From positions 392,619-456,618 of the forward strand of contig NZ_BMHQ01000001.1 in NCBI RefSeq assembly GCF_014641195.1: a DNA stretch of 64,000 nt. Direction: 5' to 3'. A program made the position numbers and the translations under genes. Shown one piece after another: positions 26,410 to 41,498 of this stretch (the first letter of the stretch is position 1; every line of letters starts with the position of its first letter). The DNA comes from Marinithermofilum abyssi (lineage in GTDB: Bacteria > Bacillota > Bacilli > Thermoactinomycetales > DSM-45169). The notes below the pieces were generated by a model. That model was not told where the DNA came from. It worked only from the letters and a program-made list of their open reading frames with translations, and did no database searches.

Positions 26410-27546
26410 ATGAAATTTCGTGTTTCCCGCTCTGCTTTGGTAGAAGCAGTATCTCAAGTATCCAAAGCTGTTTCCCAAAAAACAACCATCCCCATTCTGA
26501 CCGGAATCAAAACCACAGTGGATGAAAAGGGTTTGTGGTTGACCGGCAGCAACTCGGACCTGACGATTCAAGTACAAGTCCCCGTCATGGCGGATGATAA
26601 AGAACTGGTTCATGTGGAAATAATAGGTAGTGTGGTCCTGCCGGGCCGAATCTTTGGTGATATTGTACGCAAACTTCCGGGAGATGAAGTAGAGTGGGTA
26701 GTAGATGACCGTTGGATTACCACGCTTCGCTCCGGACAAGCCCAGTTTGAATTGAAAGGGCTGGACCCCGAGGAATACCCCCGCTTGCCGCAATTGCGAG
26801 AAGATCAGAAGTTTACACTGCCGGCGGAACTGTTAAAGTCGATGATCCGGCAAACGGGATTTGCTGTTTCCACATCGGAAGCACGGGGCGTATTGACCGG
26901 CGTATTGTGGCAGCTGAAAGAAGGGATACTCACCTTTGTTGCCACCGACAGCATCCGTCTGTCCCGCCGACAAGCGGAAGTGGAAGCCCCGGCCGATCTC
27001 GCGATCGAAAATGTGATCGTTCCCGGCAAAAGTTTGTCGGAGCTGGCCAAAACCCTCGGTGATCAGGAAGGCTTTGTGGATGTGATCGTATCCGAGAATC
27101 AGATCATGATCCGTACGGAACGGTTGCTCTTTTTCTCCCGCTTGTTGGAAGGAACATATCCCGATACCAATCGGGTGATCCCCACAGGCGGAAAAACGGA
27201 AATCGTTACTTCCACCAAGGATTTGTTGCAATCGGTGGACCGGGCTGCTCTGATTAGCCGGGATGGACGGGATAATGTGATAAAATGGACTCTGAAAGAG
27301 GAAGGCGTCGTAGAGGTGAACTCTGCCGCCCAGGATGTCGGAAGCGTGGTTGAAGAAGTTGCGGCAAAAGTCAGCGGGGAAGAAATGGGTATCTCCTTTA
27401 ACGCGCAATACATGATGGATGCGCTCAAGGCTGTGGACAGCGAGGAAATCCGAATCCTCTTTACGGGGGCGATGACTCCGTTTGTGATTCAACCCGCCGA
27501 CCGGGAAGATGCCTTGCATCTGATCGTCCCGATCCGGACGCGGTAA
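26410..27546 (+). CDS. dnaN: DNA polymerase III beta subunit (sliding clamp)
   Basis: The 378-residue protein has the three tandem clamp domains (approximately 1-125, 126-250, 251-378), with KTTIPILTGIKT near the N-terminus, LTGVLWQLKEGILTFVATDS in domain 2, FNAQYMMDALKAV and the C-terminal HLIVPIRTR. It dimerises into a ring that tethers polymerase to DNA. The ATG at 26410 follows AAGGAGG; the frame is open further upstream into the AT-rich spacer, without a site. Confidence 0.98.
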   Translation: MKFRVSRSALVEAVSQVSKAVSQKTTIPILTGIKTTVDEKGLWLTGSNSDLTIQVQVPVMADDKELVHVEIIGSVVLPGRIFGDIVRKLPGDEVEWVVDDRWITTLRSGQAQFELKGLDPEEYPRLPQLREDQKFTLPAELLKSMIRQTGFAVSTSEARGVLTGVLWQLKEGILTFVATDSIRLSRRQAEVEAPADLAIENVIVPGKSLSELAKTLGDQEGFVDVIVSENQIMIRTERLLFFSRLLEGTYPDTNRVIPTGGKTEIVTSTKDLLQSVDRAALISRDGRDNVIKWTLKEEGVVEVNSAAQDVGSVVEEVAAKVSGEEMGISFNAQYMMDALKAVDSEEIRILFTGAMTPFVIQPADREDALHLIVPIRTR

Positions 27547-27585
27547 TGCCTCATTGCAGATTTTAAAGGTTGGAGTGAATAGGGT

Positions 27586-27801
27586 GTGCGACAGATCACC
27601 ATTGATGATGAATACATCACGCTGGGGCAACTCCTGAAAAAACTGGATATTATCGACACCGGCGGTCAAGCCAAAGGGTTCTTGGCTGGACATCAGGTGA
27701 AGGTGAACGGTACAATCGAGTACCGTCGCGGGAAAAAACTTTATCCACAGGATATTGTGGATATTGAAGGCTTCGGTACCATCCGGCTCACCCAGGCTTA
27801 A
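27586..27801 (+). CDS. yaaA: S4-domain protein YaaA (RlbA)
   Basis: The 71-residue protein begins at a GTG (VRQITIDDEYITLGQLLKKL) and consists of one S4 RNA-binding fold, with GGQAKGFLAGHQVKVNG as the core. It is found between dnaN and recF in most Bacillales; in B. subtilis it is linked to ribosome assembly. TTGGAG lies upstream of the start. It is co-transcribed with recF 13 nt downstream. Confidence 0.95.
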   Translation: MRQITIDDEYITLGQLLKKLDIIDTGGQAKGFLAGHQVKVNGTIEYRRGKKLYPQDIVDIEGFGTIRLTQA

Positions 27802-27814
27802 GGGGGGATGCATC

Positions 27815-28933
27815 TTGCATGTGGAACAGCTGGAACTGACTCAGTTCCGCAACATCCCCCAGCTGGAATTGACATGCCCGGAAGAGCTGCACCTGTTTGT
27901 CGGTCCCAACGCCCAGGGGAAGACCAATATCCTGGAATCCCTTTATGTGCTGGCGATCGGGAAATCCCATCGGACACGCTCCCACAAGGAATTGATCCGG
28001 TGGGAGGAGCCTGCGGCCCGTATCCGGGCCCGGGTCAACAGGGAAGGCCGGTCGCATCGGTTGGACATCCGGCTGACTCCCCAAGGCAAAAAAGTGTCAC
28101 GGAACGGGGTGGAACAACGGCGGCTCAGTGAGTATATCGGATCGTTGACCGCCGTTCTCTTTGCTCCCGAGGATTTGGCGATTGTCAAGGGAAGTCCTCA
28201 GGTCCGGCGCCGGTTTCTCGATATGGAAATCGGCCAGGTGAGCCCGTCCTATGTCTACCATTTGACGCGATACAACAAACTGATCCTGCAGCGAAACACC
28301 ATACTGAAGGATATCAGTAAAAATGGAAAAGAACAGGAAATGCTGTTGGAAGTGTTGGATGAACAACTGATTCAGTCGGCGGTTCACCTGTGGATCAAAC
28401 GGCGGGGTTTTGTGGATGTGTTGACCCGCTGGGCACAGGATATCCACAGCGGAATTACGGATGGAAAAGAGGCGCTTTCGATTCACTACCAGCCGTCGGG
28501 AGAGATGGATGCGGGGCAGGAGGAAGAGGCGCTCCAGGAACAATTTCGCCAGACTCTCCAAAACCTTCGCAAGCAGGAGATTCAACGGGGAAGCACCTTG
28601 GTCGGTCCTCACCGGGACGATTTGCGTTTGGCTGCCAACGGGGTGGATATCCACACCTACGGCTCCCAAGGCCAACAGCGTACCGCCGCCTTATCCCTCA
28701 AATTAGCGGAAATCGAATTGATACATCAAGAAACCGGCACTTATCCGATACTTCTTCTCGATGACGTTCTCTCTGAACTGGACGATTCCCGGAAAACCCA
28801 CTTGTTGGAGGCGATTCGGGGGAAGGTGCAAACCTTTGTGACCATCACCGGCTTGGAGGGGATTGATCAAGGAACCCTGGACAGAGCACGGATGTACCGT
28901 GTGCGTCAGGGAACCGTTACGGAATTGAGGTGA
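27815..28933 (+). CDS. recF: DNA replication and repair protein RecF
   Basis: The 372-residue SMC-like ATPase has a Walker A VGPNAQGKTNILES near residue 33, the signature TYGSQGQQRTAALSLKLAE and Walker B LLLDDVLSELD. It loads RecA with RecO/RecR at gaps. I chose the TTG at 27815 because GGGGGG precedes it and the product starts MHVEQLELTQFRN like other RecF proteins. The gap to yaaA is 13 nt. Confidence 0.97.
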   Translation: MHVEQLELTQFRNIPQLELTCPEELHLFVGPNAQGKTNILESLYVLAIGKSHRTRSHKELIRWEEPAARIRARVNREGRSHRLDIRLTPQGKKVSRNGVEQRRLSEYIGSLTAVLFAPEDLAIVKGSPQVRRRFLDMEIGQVSPSYVYHLTRYNKLILQRNTILKDISKNGKEQEMLLEVLDEQLIQSAVHLWIKRRGFVDVLTRWAQDIHSGITDGKEALSIHYQPSGEMDAGQEEEALQEQFRQTLQNLRKQEIQRGSTLVGPHRDDLRLAANGVDIHTYGSQGQQRTAALSLKLAEIELIHQETGTYPILLLDDVLSELDDSRKTHLLEAIRGKVQTFVTITGLEGIDQGTLDRARMYRVRQGTVTELR

Positions 28934-28937
28934 TTCG

Positions 28938-29237
28938 GTGTTTATCCATTTGGGCGGCAATAAAATGATTCGAGTCAGCGAGGTGGTGGCCATTCTGGAT
29001 GCCGGCATCCGTCGTTCTTCCGCCCCCCTCGCCCCTTTTTTAGAGGATGAGCGCAACCGGGCACGGATCGAAAAAGTTTCCTCTCATGAAGAGATCAAGT
29101 CTTATGTGGTGACGGAAAAGGCTGTTTACGCTTCTCCCATCTCTTCGTTGACTTTGATGAAACGGGCACACCCCCTCGGAAACCGGTTGCAGGGAGTGTC
29201 TGCGGAACGGGAATCCAAAAAGGAACGAAAAGAGTAG
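28938..29237 (+). CDS. remB: Extracellular matrix regulator RemB (YaaB, DUF370)
   Basis: The 99-residue protein starts at a GTG after GAGGTG and contains MFIHLGGNKMIRVSEVVAIL and the DUF370 fold. The C-terminus from about 80 is charged. In B. subtilis RemB and RemA activate matrix genes; RemA is a DNA-binding ring. The gene lies between recF and gyrB as in B. subtilis (yaaB). Confidence 0.9.
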   Translation: MFIHLGGNKMIRVSEVVAILDAGIRRSSAPLAPFLEDERNRARIEKVSSHEEIKSYVVTEKAVYASPISSLTLMKRAHPLGNRLQGVSAERESKKERKE

Positions 29238-29241
29238 GTGA

Positions 29242-31161
<1,920 letters not shown>

Positions 31162-31197
31162 CCTTGCCATTCGAGAGAGAGCGGAGGGAAGCGACGT

Positions 31198-33645
31198 ATG
31201 TCGGAAGAAACACAGCGGATCAGTGAGATCAATATCAGCCAGGAGATGCGCAACTCCTTTCTGGATTATGCCATGAGCGTTATTGTCAGCCGGGCCCTGC
31301 CGGATGTGCGCGACGGGCTGAAGCCGGTGCACCGGCGCATTTTGTACACGATGCATGAGCTGGGCATGACGCCCGACAAACCCTATCGGAAATCGGCCAA
31401 CGTGGTCGGGAACGTACTGGCTTCTTACCACCCCCACGGGGACATGGCCGTGTACGATGCCATGGTGCGGATGGCTCAGGACTTTTCTTACCGGTACATG
31501 CTCGTGGACGGTCACGGCAACTTCGGTTCCGTCGACGGAGATGCTCCTGCTGCGATGCGGTACACTGAGGCTCGGATGGCACCGATCACGATGGAAATGT
31601 TGCGCGATATCCAAAAAGAGACGATCGACTTCGGGCCCAACTATGACGGTCGGTTGGAGGAACCAATGGTGCTGCCTGCCCGTTTCCCCAACTTGCTTGT
31701 CAACGGAGCCGCAGGGATTGCCGTGGGGATGGCGACCAACATCCCGCCGCACAACCTGGGGGAAGTCATCGACGGGTTGCTGGCCATGATCAAAAACCCG
31801 GAGATCACGGTGGACGAGCTTATCAAGTACATCAAAGGGCCGGACTTCCCGACGGCCGGTTTGATTCTGGGGCGGGAAGGCATCAAAAAAGCGTATAAAA
31901 CCGGCCGCGGCAGTATCAAAATGCGGGCCAAAACCCGCATCGAAGAAGCCGGCAACGGCAAGATGCGCATCGTGGTCGAAGAACTCCCCTACCAGGTGAA
32001 CAAAGCCAAGCTGGTGGAAAAAATCGCAGAATTGGTACGGGATAAAAAGCTCGACGGCATCACCGATCTTCGGGACGAGTCCGACCGGAACGGGATGCGG
32101 ATTGTGATTGAGCTGCGCCGGGATGTGAACCCGCGGGTGCTGCTGAACAACTTGTACAAGCATACTTCGCTGCAAACCAGCTTCGGCGTCAACATGCTGG
32201 CGTTGGTCGACGGAAAACCCCTGGTGCTCAATCTGCAGCAAGTGCTGTATCACTACTTGGAGCACCAAAAAGAAGTGATTCGCCGGCGCACCCAATACGA
32301 CCTGCGCAAAGCGGAAGAGCGGGCCCATATCCTGGAAGGATTGCGGATTGCACTGGATCACATCGATGAAGTGATCAACCTGATCCGTGCATCACAAACG
32401 GCACAGGAAGCCAAAGACGGGCTGATGAAAACATTCGGTTTGTCGGAAAAACAGGCGCAAGCCATTCTGGATATGCGTCTGCAACGGCTGACCGGGTTGG
32501 AACGGGAGAAGATCGAAGAGGAATACCAGGAACTCCTGAAAACCATCGCGGAGTTGAAAGCGATCCTCGCTTCCGAAGAGCGCATTCTCGGCGTCGTACG
32601 AGATGAACTCTTGGAAATCCGGAAAAAATACGCTGACGAGCGGCGCACCCGCATTATGCTGAATACGGAAGAGATCGAAGAAGAAGATCTGATTCCGGAA
32701 GACGAGGTGGCCATCTTGCTCACCCACCGGGGCTATATCAAGCGGATGCCGCTTTCCAGCTACCGGGCGCAGCATCGGGGCGGACGGGGCGTTTCCGGCA
32801 TGGGCACCCGGGATGATGATTTCGTTCAGCATCTGTTTGTAACCAGTTCCCATAATCACCTCCTGTTCTTCTCCAACAAGGGGAAAGTTTACACCATCAA
32901 GGCCTACGAGGTACCGGAGTTGGGACGGGCTGCACGGGGAACCCCGATCATCAACATGATCCAGATTGAGCAAGGGGAGTATATTGAGGCCATCATTCCT
33001 GTGAAGGAATTTACGACCGACAACTATCTCTTCTTCGCTACCAAGCACGGTGTGGTGAAAAAGACGCCGCTGGAAGAGTTCGGCCGTATCCGGAGAAACG
33101 GTCTCTTTGCCATTAATCTGCGGGAAGGGGATGAACTGATCGGCGTTCACCTGACCGACGGCAGCCAGGAGGTGATCCTGGGCACCCGGATGGGCATGTC
33201 CATCCGCTTTCCGGAACAAGATGTGCGTCAGATGGGCCGCACAGCCACCGGTGTGAAAGGGATTGCGCTTTCCGACGGGGACGAAGTGATCGACATGGAT
33301 GTCGTGGATCCGGAAAAAGATGCGCTCCTCGTCACTTCCAAAGGCTTTGGAAAACGGACGCCTCTGTCGGAATACCGTACTCAATCCCGGGGCGGCAAAG
33401 GGATCAAGACGATTACCGTGACGGAAAAGAAAGGCACGGTCGTCGGATTGAAGGTGGTTTCCCCCGAGGAGGACCTGATGATTGTTACCACCAATGGCGT
33501 CATTATCCGGGTCAACGTATCGGAAATCTCCTCCATGGGCCGATATGCACAAGGCGTGAAGCTCATTTCCGTCAAGGATGATGAGGAAGTGGCCACCCTG
33601 GCCCGGGTCGCCATGACCGAAGAAGAGGAAAAAGAGGACGAGTAA
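31198..33645 (+). CDS. gyrA: DNA gyrase subunit A
   Basis: The 815-residue protein carries the winged-helix core with the quinolone-resistance region [20 protein letters not shown], the catalytic tyrosine in [10 protein letters not shown], and the C-terminal beta-pinwheel with the GyrA box [14 protein letters not shown] QSRGGKG. It breaks and rejoins DNA in supercoiling. The acidic C-terminal tail EEEEKEDE is normal. It lies 36 nt after gyrB in the same operon and ends in a strong terminator. Confidence 0.99.
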   Translation: MSEETQRISEINISQEMRNSFLDYAMSVIVSRALPDVRDGLKPVHRRILYTMHELGMTPDKPYRKSANVVGNVLASYHPHGDMAVYDAMVRMAQDFSYRYMLVDGHGNFGSVDGDAPAAMRYTEARMAPITMEMLRDIQKETIDFGPNYDGRLEEPMVLPARFPNLLVNGAAGIAVGMATNIPPHNLGEVIDGLLAMIKNPEITVDELIKYIKGPDFPTAGLILGREGIKKAYKTGRGSIKMRAKTRIEEAGNGKMRIVVEELPYQVNKAKLVEKIAELVRDKKLDGITDLRDESDRNGMRIVIELRRDVNPRVLLNNLYKHTSLQTSFGVNMLALVDGKPLVLNLQQVLYHYLEHQKEVIRRRTQYDLRKAEERAHILEGLRIALDHIDEVINLIRASQTAQEAKDGLMKTFGLSEKQAQAILDMRLQRLTGLEREKIEEEYQELLKTIAELKAILASEERILGVVRDELLEIRKKYADERRTRIMLNTEEIEEEDLIPEDEVAILLTHRGYIKRMPLSSYRAQHRGGRGVSGMGTRDDDFVQHLFVTSSHNHLLFFSNKGKVYTIKAYEVPELGRAARGTPIINMIQIEQGEYIEAIIPVKEFTTDNYLFFATKHGVVKKTPLEEFGRIRRNGLFAINLREGDELIGVHLTDGSQEVILGTRMGMSIRFPEQDVRQMGRTATGVKGIALSDGDEVIDMDVVDPEKDALLVTSKGFGKRTPLSEYRTQSRGGKGIKTITVTEKKGTVVGLKVVSPEEDLMIVTTNGVIIRVNVSEISSMGRYAQGVKLISVKDDEEVATLARVAMTEEEEKEDE

Positions 33646-33655
33646 ACGCGATAAA

Positions 33656-33702
33656 AACGGGCAGCCGTGGTTAATATCTCCACTGGGGCTGCCCGTTATT
33701 TT
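33656..33702. terminator. Bidirectional terminator between gyrA and yaaC
   Basis: AACGGGCAGCC / GGCTGCCCGTT (11-bp perfect stem, 20-nt loop) followed by ATTTTAT on the plus strand and TTTTTAT on the minus strand serves both convergent genes. It touches the yaaC stop codon. Confidence 0.88.
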
Positions 33703-34774
33703 ATATCACCCCGAATATCAACTTCTCCTCAAACAACTCGTTTAAAATCAGATTGGGAAACTTCCGTTGCGTGACATGAAGGAACTCTTGGATCAGCAAC
33801 AGGTCTTCTGACGAGAATCCATACAACATTTCTCCCCATAACGGCGTCTCGTATCGGCATAACATACTCACCGAGAAGAGCAAGAGGTAATGGATGAACA
33901 ACTCCGGCATCAACAGAAGAGGACGTTTGCCGCCGGGTACCAGATAATATCCTCCCTGTGTATCCTCCCGAAAAAAGGGATGGTGAAATCCCCACTCCCA
34001 GTGGTCCACGTGACGCACTTTCGGATGACTCCACAACAGACGCAGCCGTCCGTGACTGAGAGCGGATTCCTCGCCCGAACGGAACATATAAACAGCTTTG
34101 GCGGGACGGTTCCGGTTCAGTTTGTCGATCAGCCCTCGAGGGGTAACATGAAGGGCATCCAAAATCCCTTCCTCCACATAAAACGGCATTCCTTCGTCCC
34201 GAAACTGATAGGGTTCCGGTACAGCCACCAAAAACAGAGAGGGATTCCGCGTCAATTGCCGATAGCCGTCTTGAACTTCCGGCAACAATGCGAACAATTC
34301 CCCGACGGTAAACACTTCTCCGATCAGCCGGGACCAGCCCTGCACCCGTGCCATCTCCGAAAACAGTCCTTCTTGTTGTATCCGTACCTCATCTTGTCGA
34401 AAACGAAAACCTTGTTTTTTCCGTTTGCGGGTGGAGACTCCGTGGCGCATCACCGACGTGCTGCGCGGATATTCGGGGTCCCGGGACAGCATCCACGCTT
34501 TGCACAAATTCATCATGCCGTAATAGGACAAAAGCGGCCGGATCATCAAGTCCGCCTGTCGGGCAGCCCGGTAGGTTTCACGGGCTTGCTTGATATGGTA
34601 GATGAAGGCCTGGGTATTTTGGAACGCTGCCCGTGAGGGAGAATCGATGCTTTGCCGGCGGTATTTTTCCTCCAAGAAAGGCTTTACTGTGGGTTCATTT
34701 TCCAAAAGAGCATACAGATCCCACATTTTTTGCTCAGGGGATTCGCAGCGAATGCGTCGTACCGGTTGTTCCAT
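33701..34774 (-). CDS. yaaC: YaaC-like protein
   Basis: The 357-residue protein (starts MEQPVRRIRCESPEQKMWDL) has the YaaC family pattern, with LMIRPLLSYYGMMNLCKAWM in the N-terminal part and LLMPELFIHYLLLFSVSMLC at about 290. It lies antisense between gyrA and guaB, just as yaaC in B. subtilis. The function is unknown. The ATG follows AAGGAG. No membrane segment is convincing apart from the moderately hydrophobic C-terminal helix. Confidence 0.85.
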   Translation of the reverse strand: MEQPVRRIRCESPEQKMWDLYALLENEPTVKPFLEEKYRRQSIDSPSRAAFQNTQAFIYHIKQARETYRAARQADLMIRPLLSYYGMMNLCKAWMLSRDPEYPRSTSVMRHGVSTRKRKKQGFRFRQDEVRIQQEGLFSEMARVQGWSRLIGEVFTVGELFALLPEVQDGYRQLTRNPSLFLVAVPEPYQFRDEGMPFYVEEGILDALHVTPRGLIDKLNRNRPAKAVYMFRSGEESALSHGRLRLLWSHPKVRHVDHWEWGFHHPFFREDTQGGYYLVPGGKRPLLLMPELFIHYLLLFSVSMLCRYETPLWGEMLYGFSSEDLLLIQEFLHVTQRKFPNLILNELFEEKLIFGVI

Positions 34775-35017
34775 GCTTTCTCGTCTCCTTCACCAGCATT
34801 CGTTCCATTATTGTGTGAAGGAGGGCACGGGTTTATCAAACATCGTATTTGACTGATGGGATGATAGATGGCGGAATCAAAACGAAAACATCGTCGAGTG
34901 TATGATCCTCTGTTTCCTGTCGCAGGCTAAAGAAGATGGTAGCTGTCCGTTTAGGGCAAACATTTGCCTGTGGATCCGTGACGATTTTTTTGAAAAGGTA
35001 TGGCTATTTTCCGCGTC

Positions 35018-35046
35018 TTGACAGGCTTTTGGCTGTCTGATAAGAT
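35018..35046 (+). promoter_or_regulatory. SigmaA promoter for guaB
   Basis: TTGACA (35018-35023), a 17-nt spacer and TAAGAT (35041-35046), about 60 nt upstream of the guaB start. The remaining part of the 330-bp gap (34775-35017) shows no gene, and I see no purine riboswitch core in it. Confidence 0.85.
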
Positions 35047-35074
35047 TGCAAAAACTAGTTGGCGGAACTCATGA

Positions 35075-36574
<1,500 letters not shown>

Positions 36575-36581
36575 TCTACCT

Positions 36582-36608
36582 ACACAGGGTGTGAGCCCTG
36601 TGTTTTTT
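36582..36608 (+). terminator. Terminator of guaB
   Basis: ACACAGGG-TGTGA-GCCCTGTGT followed by TTTTTTG, 8 nt past the stop. Confidence 0.9.
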
Positions 36609-36721
36609 GTTGTATTTTCTTTTTTGCGCCCTTTCGTTACACTAGAGAGGTCGTATTCACAAGTGGAATCTTTTGTTAAAATATTTGTGCCGATCCAGAA
36701 AAAGGTGCAGGGGGTGGAAAG

Positions 36722-37963
36722 GTGCAGGGAAAGAGGCGATTTCAGCGGGTGTGCCTGTCTTTTCTGATAGCGATTTGTGTTTGGACCGGGCTCTTCCTTC
36801 CGCTGAATGGTCCAACGGCCCATGCGGAACAAAGGCTCCATGTGGATGCCAAATCATACATATTGATGGAAAAAGAGAGCGGCCGCATCTTGGCCGAAAA
36901 ACAAGCCGACCGCTCCTACCCTCCGGCCAGCATGACCAAGATCATGACGGAATATCTGGTACAGGAACAGGTGAAGAAAGGGAAAGCGCATTGGAACGAC
37001 AAGGTTACCGTGAGCGCCAATGCCGCCAGCGTCGATGAAGCGCAGGTGAATCTTGTTCCGGGAGAGAAGCGGACGGTACGCGAACTTTTTTCCGCCATGG
37101 CCGTGTATTCCGCCAATGATGCCGCAGTAGCGCTGGCGGAGCACTTGGCGGGAAGTGAAGCCCGTTTTGTCACGTGGATGAATCGGAAGGCAAACGAAAT
37201 GGGATTGAAACATACTCATTTTCATAATGTGACGGGATTGCCCGTAAAAAGCTATCAGCATCCGCCCAAGGTAAAGGGCGGCCATTATATGTCCGCTCGG
37301 GACGTAGCGGAGTTGACCCGCCGGATGCTGCAGGATTTTCCCGAAGTTAAAAAGACTACCGCGATGCCGGAGCTGGTGTTCCGTCCGGGAGAAGCCAGGG
37401 AAAAGAAACTGACCAACATCAATTGGATGCTCCCCGGCCTTTCCCATGCTTACGACGGGGTGGACGGGGTCAAAACCGGATACACCCGAAAAGCGGGATA
37501 CTGTTTCGCCGGTTCTGCCAAACGGGGAAACATGCGGTTGATCACTGTGGTAATGGGCACATCTTCCAAAGATAAGCGCTTTGATGAGACAGTAAAACTG
37601 ATGAATTACGGATTTGATCATTATCAGATGAAACAGGTGCTCTCCCCAGGAATACCGGTACCCGGCCATAAGACGGTACACATCAAAAATGCGTTGAATA
37701 CCGAAGTTCCGGTCACAGTCGCTCAACCGTTGCAGCTGCCATTGACTTCCGCAGAGTCCAAGAAAGTGTCTTATCACCTTTCCTTCAACAAAAATCTGGA
37801 AGCTCCCTTGTCGTCGGGAACAGTAGTCGGAAAAGCGAAGATTTTGTATGATGAAAAAGAGATGTCCGGAATGAAACCCATTCCTGTGGTCCTGAAAAAG
37901 GATGCGGAAGAAGCCGGGTGGCTCCGGCTGTTGTTCCGCCGGGTTTGGTTGGCGGTCTCATAG
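36722..37963 (+). CDS. dacA: D-alanyl-D-alanine carboxypeptidase (PBP5/DacA)
   Basis: The 413-residue penicillin-binding protein has a signal peptide with cleavage near AHA-E (35/36), the SxxK motif S70MTK73, SxN S131AN133 and K252TG. A PBP5 C-terminal beta domain (about 280-370) and an amphipathic tail (GWLRLLFRRVWLAVS) anchor it to the outer face of the membrane. It trims terminal D-Ala from peptidoglycan stem peptides. The GTG at 36722 follows GGGGGTGG. The position between guaB and pdxS matches B. subtilis dacA. Confidence 0.97.
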   Translation: MQGKRRFQRVCLSFLIAICVWTGLFLPLNGPTAHAEQRLHVDAKSYILMEKESGRILAEKQADRSYPPASMTKIMTEYLVQEQVKKGKAHWNDKVTVSANAASVDEAQVNLVPGEKRTVRELFSAMAVYSANDAAVALAEHLAGSEARFVTWMNRKANEMGLKHTHFHNVTGLPVKSYQHPPKVKGGHYMSARDVAELTRRMLQDFPEVKKTTAMPELVFRPGEAREKKLTNINWMLPGLSHAYDGVDGVKTGYTRKAGYCFAGSAKRGNMRLITVVMGTSSKDKRFDETVKLMNYGFDHYQMKQVLSPGIPVPGHKTVHIKNALNTEVPVTVAQPLQLPLTSAESKKVSYHLSFNKNLEAPLSSGTVVGKAKILYDEKEMSGMKPIPVVLKKDAEEAGWLRLLFRRVWLAVS

Positions 37964-37989
37964 AAGCTGGGCTTAACAAATCGCCTCAG

Positions 37990-38019
37990 TTGTCAATGAA
38001 ACAAGATTTCCGTTACAAT
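37990..38019 (+). promoter_or_regulatory. Promoter for pdxST
   Basis: TTGTCA (37990-37995), an 18-nt spacer and TACAAT (38014-38019), 50 nt upstream of pdxS. Confidence 0.75.
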
Positions 38020-38069
38020 GGATCTTATGAAGGTTGGGATTCCGGGAAAACTAGGAGGGTGAAGGACAC

Positions 38070-38975
38070 ATGTCCAAAGAGGTTCTCAATGGTGTAACAA
38101 CGGGTACAGACCGCGTCAAACGCGGGATGGCCGAGATGCAAAAAGGCGGCGTCATCATGGACGTAGTCAATGCGGAGCAAGCGAAGGTGGCAGAAGAAGC
38201 CGGAGCGGTCGCTGTGATGGCTCTGGAGCGGGTACCGGCCGATATTCGTGCCGCCGGCGGTGTGGCCCGCATGGCAGATCCCACGGTTGTGGAAGAAGTG
38301 ATGAACGCCGTATCGATTCCCGTGATGGCCAAAGCGCGGATCGGACACTTTGTGGAAGCCCGTCTGCTGGAGGCGATGGGCGTAGACTATATTGACGAGA
38401 GCGAAGTGCTCACCCCGGCGGATGATCTGTTCCATATCGACAAAAGCCAGTTCACCGTTCCCTTTGTTTGCGGTGCTCGTGACCTAGGCGAAGCCCTTCG
38501 CCGGATCGGTGAAGGAGCATCCATGATTCGCACCAAAGGAGAACCGGGTACCGGCAACATCGTGGAAGCGGTGCGTCATATGCGGAAGATGCAGTCTCAA
38601 ATCCGTCAGGTGCAATCCATGTCCCGCGACGAATTGATGGCGGAAGCAAAAAAAATCGGTGCGCCCTATGAACTGCTGTTGCAAGTGCATGAAACCGGTA
38701 AGCTCCCGGTGGTGAACTTTGCGGCGGGCGGAGTGGCTACCCCGGCAGATGCCGCTCTGATGATGCAATTGGGTGCGGACGGCGTCTTTGTCGGTTCCGG
38801 CATTTTCAAGTCTGAAAACCCGGCCAAATTCGCCAAAGCGATCGTGGAAGCAACCACCCACTATGAAGATTACGAGCTGATCGCCGAGCTGTCCAAAGGG
38901 TTGGGCGGTGCCATGCCGGGTATTGAAATTTCCAACCTGACCCCGGCGGATCGGATGCAGGAACGCGGTTGGTAA
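38070..38975 (+). CDS. pdxS: Pyridoxal 5'-phosphate synthase subunit PdxS
   Basis: The 301-residue TIM-barrel protein has [20 protein letters not shown], the catalytic lysine in [11 protein letters not shown] (Lys88) and [13 protein letters not shown]; it ends in [12 protein letters not shown]. It makes PLP from ribose 5-phosphate, glyceraldehyde 3-phosphate and ammonia supplied by PdxT, in a 12+12 complex. The ATG follows GGAGGGTG. It is followed 16 nt later by pdxT. Confidence 0.99.
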   Translation: MSKEVLNGVTTGTDRVKRGMAEMQKGGVIMDVVNAEQAKVAEEAGAVAVMALERVPADIRAAGGVARMADPTVVEEVMNAVSIPVMAKARIGHFVEARLLEAMGVDYIDESEVLTPADDLFHIDKSQFTVPFVCGARDLGEALRRIGEGASMIRTKGEPGTGNIVEAVRHMRKMQSQIRQVQSMSRDELMAEAKKIGAPYELLLQVHETGKLPVVNFAAGGVATPADAALMMQLGADGVFVGSGIFKSENPAKFAKAIVEATTHYEDYELIAELSKGLGGAMPGIEISNLTPADRMQERGW

Positions 38976-38991
38976 CAGGAGGAATGTTCTG

Positions 38992-39579
38992 TTGAAAATC
39001 GGTGTGCTCGCCCTCCAAGGGGCGGTTCGCGAACATGTGAGAATGCTGGAACAGGCGGGCGCTGAAGCCGTGACCGTCAAGCGGAAACAAGACCTCGAGG
39101 ATTTGGACGGTCTCGTCATTCCCGGGGGAGAGTCGACCACCATCAGCAAACTGATGCATAAATATGATCTGATGGAGCCGATCCGGGAGTTGGGGAAGAG
39201 CGGATTCCCCATTTTCGGTACCTGTGCGGGACTGATTCTGCTAGCGGAACGGATTGAAGAGTCCGACGTGTCCCATTTGGGTCTGATGGATATCACCGTG
39301 CGGCGCAATGCCTTTGGGCGTCAGCGGGAAAGCTTTGAGGCCCGGTTGAATGTAAAAGGTGTCGCCGAAGATTTCGAAGCCGTCTTTATCCGGGCACCTT
39401 ACATCAGTGAAGCAGGAGAAGGGGTAGATGTCCTCTCCGCCATCGGAGACCGGATGGTTATCGTGCAACAGGGTCATCTTCTAGGGGCGGCTTTCCATCC
39501 CGAATTGACGGAAGATCCCCGCCTTCACGCCCATTTCGTGGAGATGGCGAAACAGGCCAGACAGGCGCAAACTGTATAA
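38992..39579 (+). CDS. pdxT: Pyridoxal 5'-phosphate synthase glutaminase PdxT
   Basis: The 195-residue class-I glutaminase has the nucleophile Cys78 in FGTCAGLI and the His169/Glu171 pair in FHPELTEDP, plus VIPGGESTT. It gives ammonia to PdxS through a tunnel. The TTG start at 38992 follows AGGAGG. It lies in one operon with pdxS. Confidence 0.98.
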   Translation: MKIGVLALQGAVREHVRMLEQAGAEAVTVKRKQDLEDLDGLVIPGGESTTISKLMHKYDLMEPIRELGKSGFPIFGTCAGLILLAERIEESDVSHLGLMDITVRRNAFGRQRESFEARLNVKGVAEDFEAVFIRAPYISEAGEGVDVLSAIGDRMVIVQQGHLLGAAFHPELTEDPRLHAHFVEMAKQARQAQTV

Positions 39580-39609
39580 AATGAACTTTTATAACCCAGA
39601 CTGGGGAAC

Positions 39610-39850
39610 AAATGCGTAGATGAGAACCAGTACTTGGACCCGGCGGTGTCAGAGAGGCGGTGGTTGGTGCGAACTGCCCCGTCGATCCAGGGAATCCCTC
39701 TCGGAGCTGAGCGCGGAAAGCGGAAAAATCGCCTGAAGCGCTGCCGGTTGGCGGCCGTTATGACGCTGCAAAGAGGACCGGGCAAGCAGTCCGGTCAATG
39801 AGGGTGGCAACGCGGAACCTTCCGTCCCTTGGGATGGGGTTCCTTTTATT
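39610..39850 (+). promoter_or_regulatory. T-box leader of serS (specifier UCC, serine)
   Basis: The 270-nt gap before serS holds a full T-box leader: AGAGAGG and the distal GGTTGGTGCGAA element (about 39653-39673), a specifier loop GGAA-TCC-CTC with the Ser codon TCC at 39695-39697, the invariant T-box AGGGTGGCAACGCGG at 39801-39815 and a terminator GGAACC...GGGTTCC with TTTTATTTTG at about 39814-39848. Uncharged tRNA-Ser(GGA type) would stabilise the antiterminator and allow serS transcription. Confidence 0.95.
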
Positions 39851-39858
39851 TTGTTTAG

Positions 39859-41163
<1,305 letters not shown>

Positions 41164-41270
41164 TGAGGGAGAGTCGGCAGGTATGATTTTCCCCTCAAGC
41201 TTTTTGATCATCGGTCAGAAGCGAGAGGGGAAAACATCCCGCCATATCCAGGCGTGGAAGTTTTCGACCC

Positions 41271-41298
41271 TTGACTTTTTGGCCATTCTCAGTACAAT
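41271..41298 (+). promoter_or_regulatory. Promoter of tRNA-Ser(UGA)
   Basis: TTGACT, a 16-nt spacer and TACAAT, ending 24 nt before the tRNA 5' end. Confidence 0.6.
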
Positions 41299-41322
41299 TA
41301 GAAGATGTCGCTTTCTATATGG

Positions 41323-41475
<153 letters not shown>

Positions 41476-41498
41476 TGGCACAAATACTAAAAACCCCA

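Noticed and set aside
32392..33552. Minus-strand open frame of 386 codons opposite gyrA
   Set aside because: Same reason: shadow frame of gyrA.
34775..35017. Guanine riboswitch upstream of guaB
   Set aside because: The conserved purine-riboswitch core (P1-P3 with the loop-loop sequences) is not found; only an ordinary promoter is visible.
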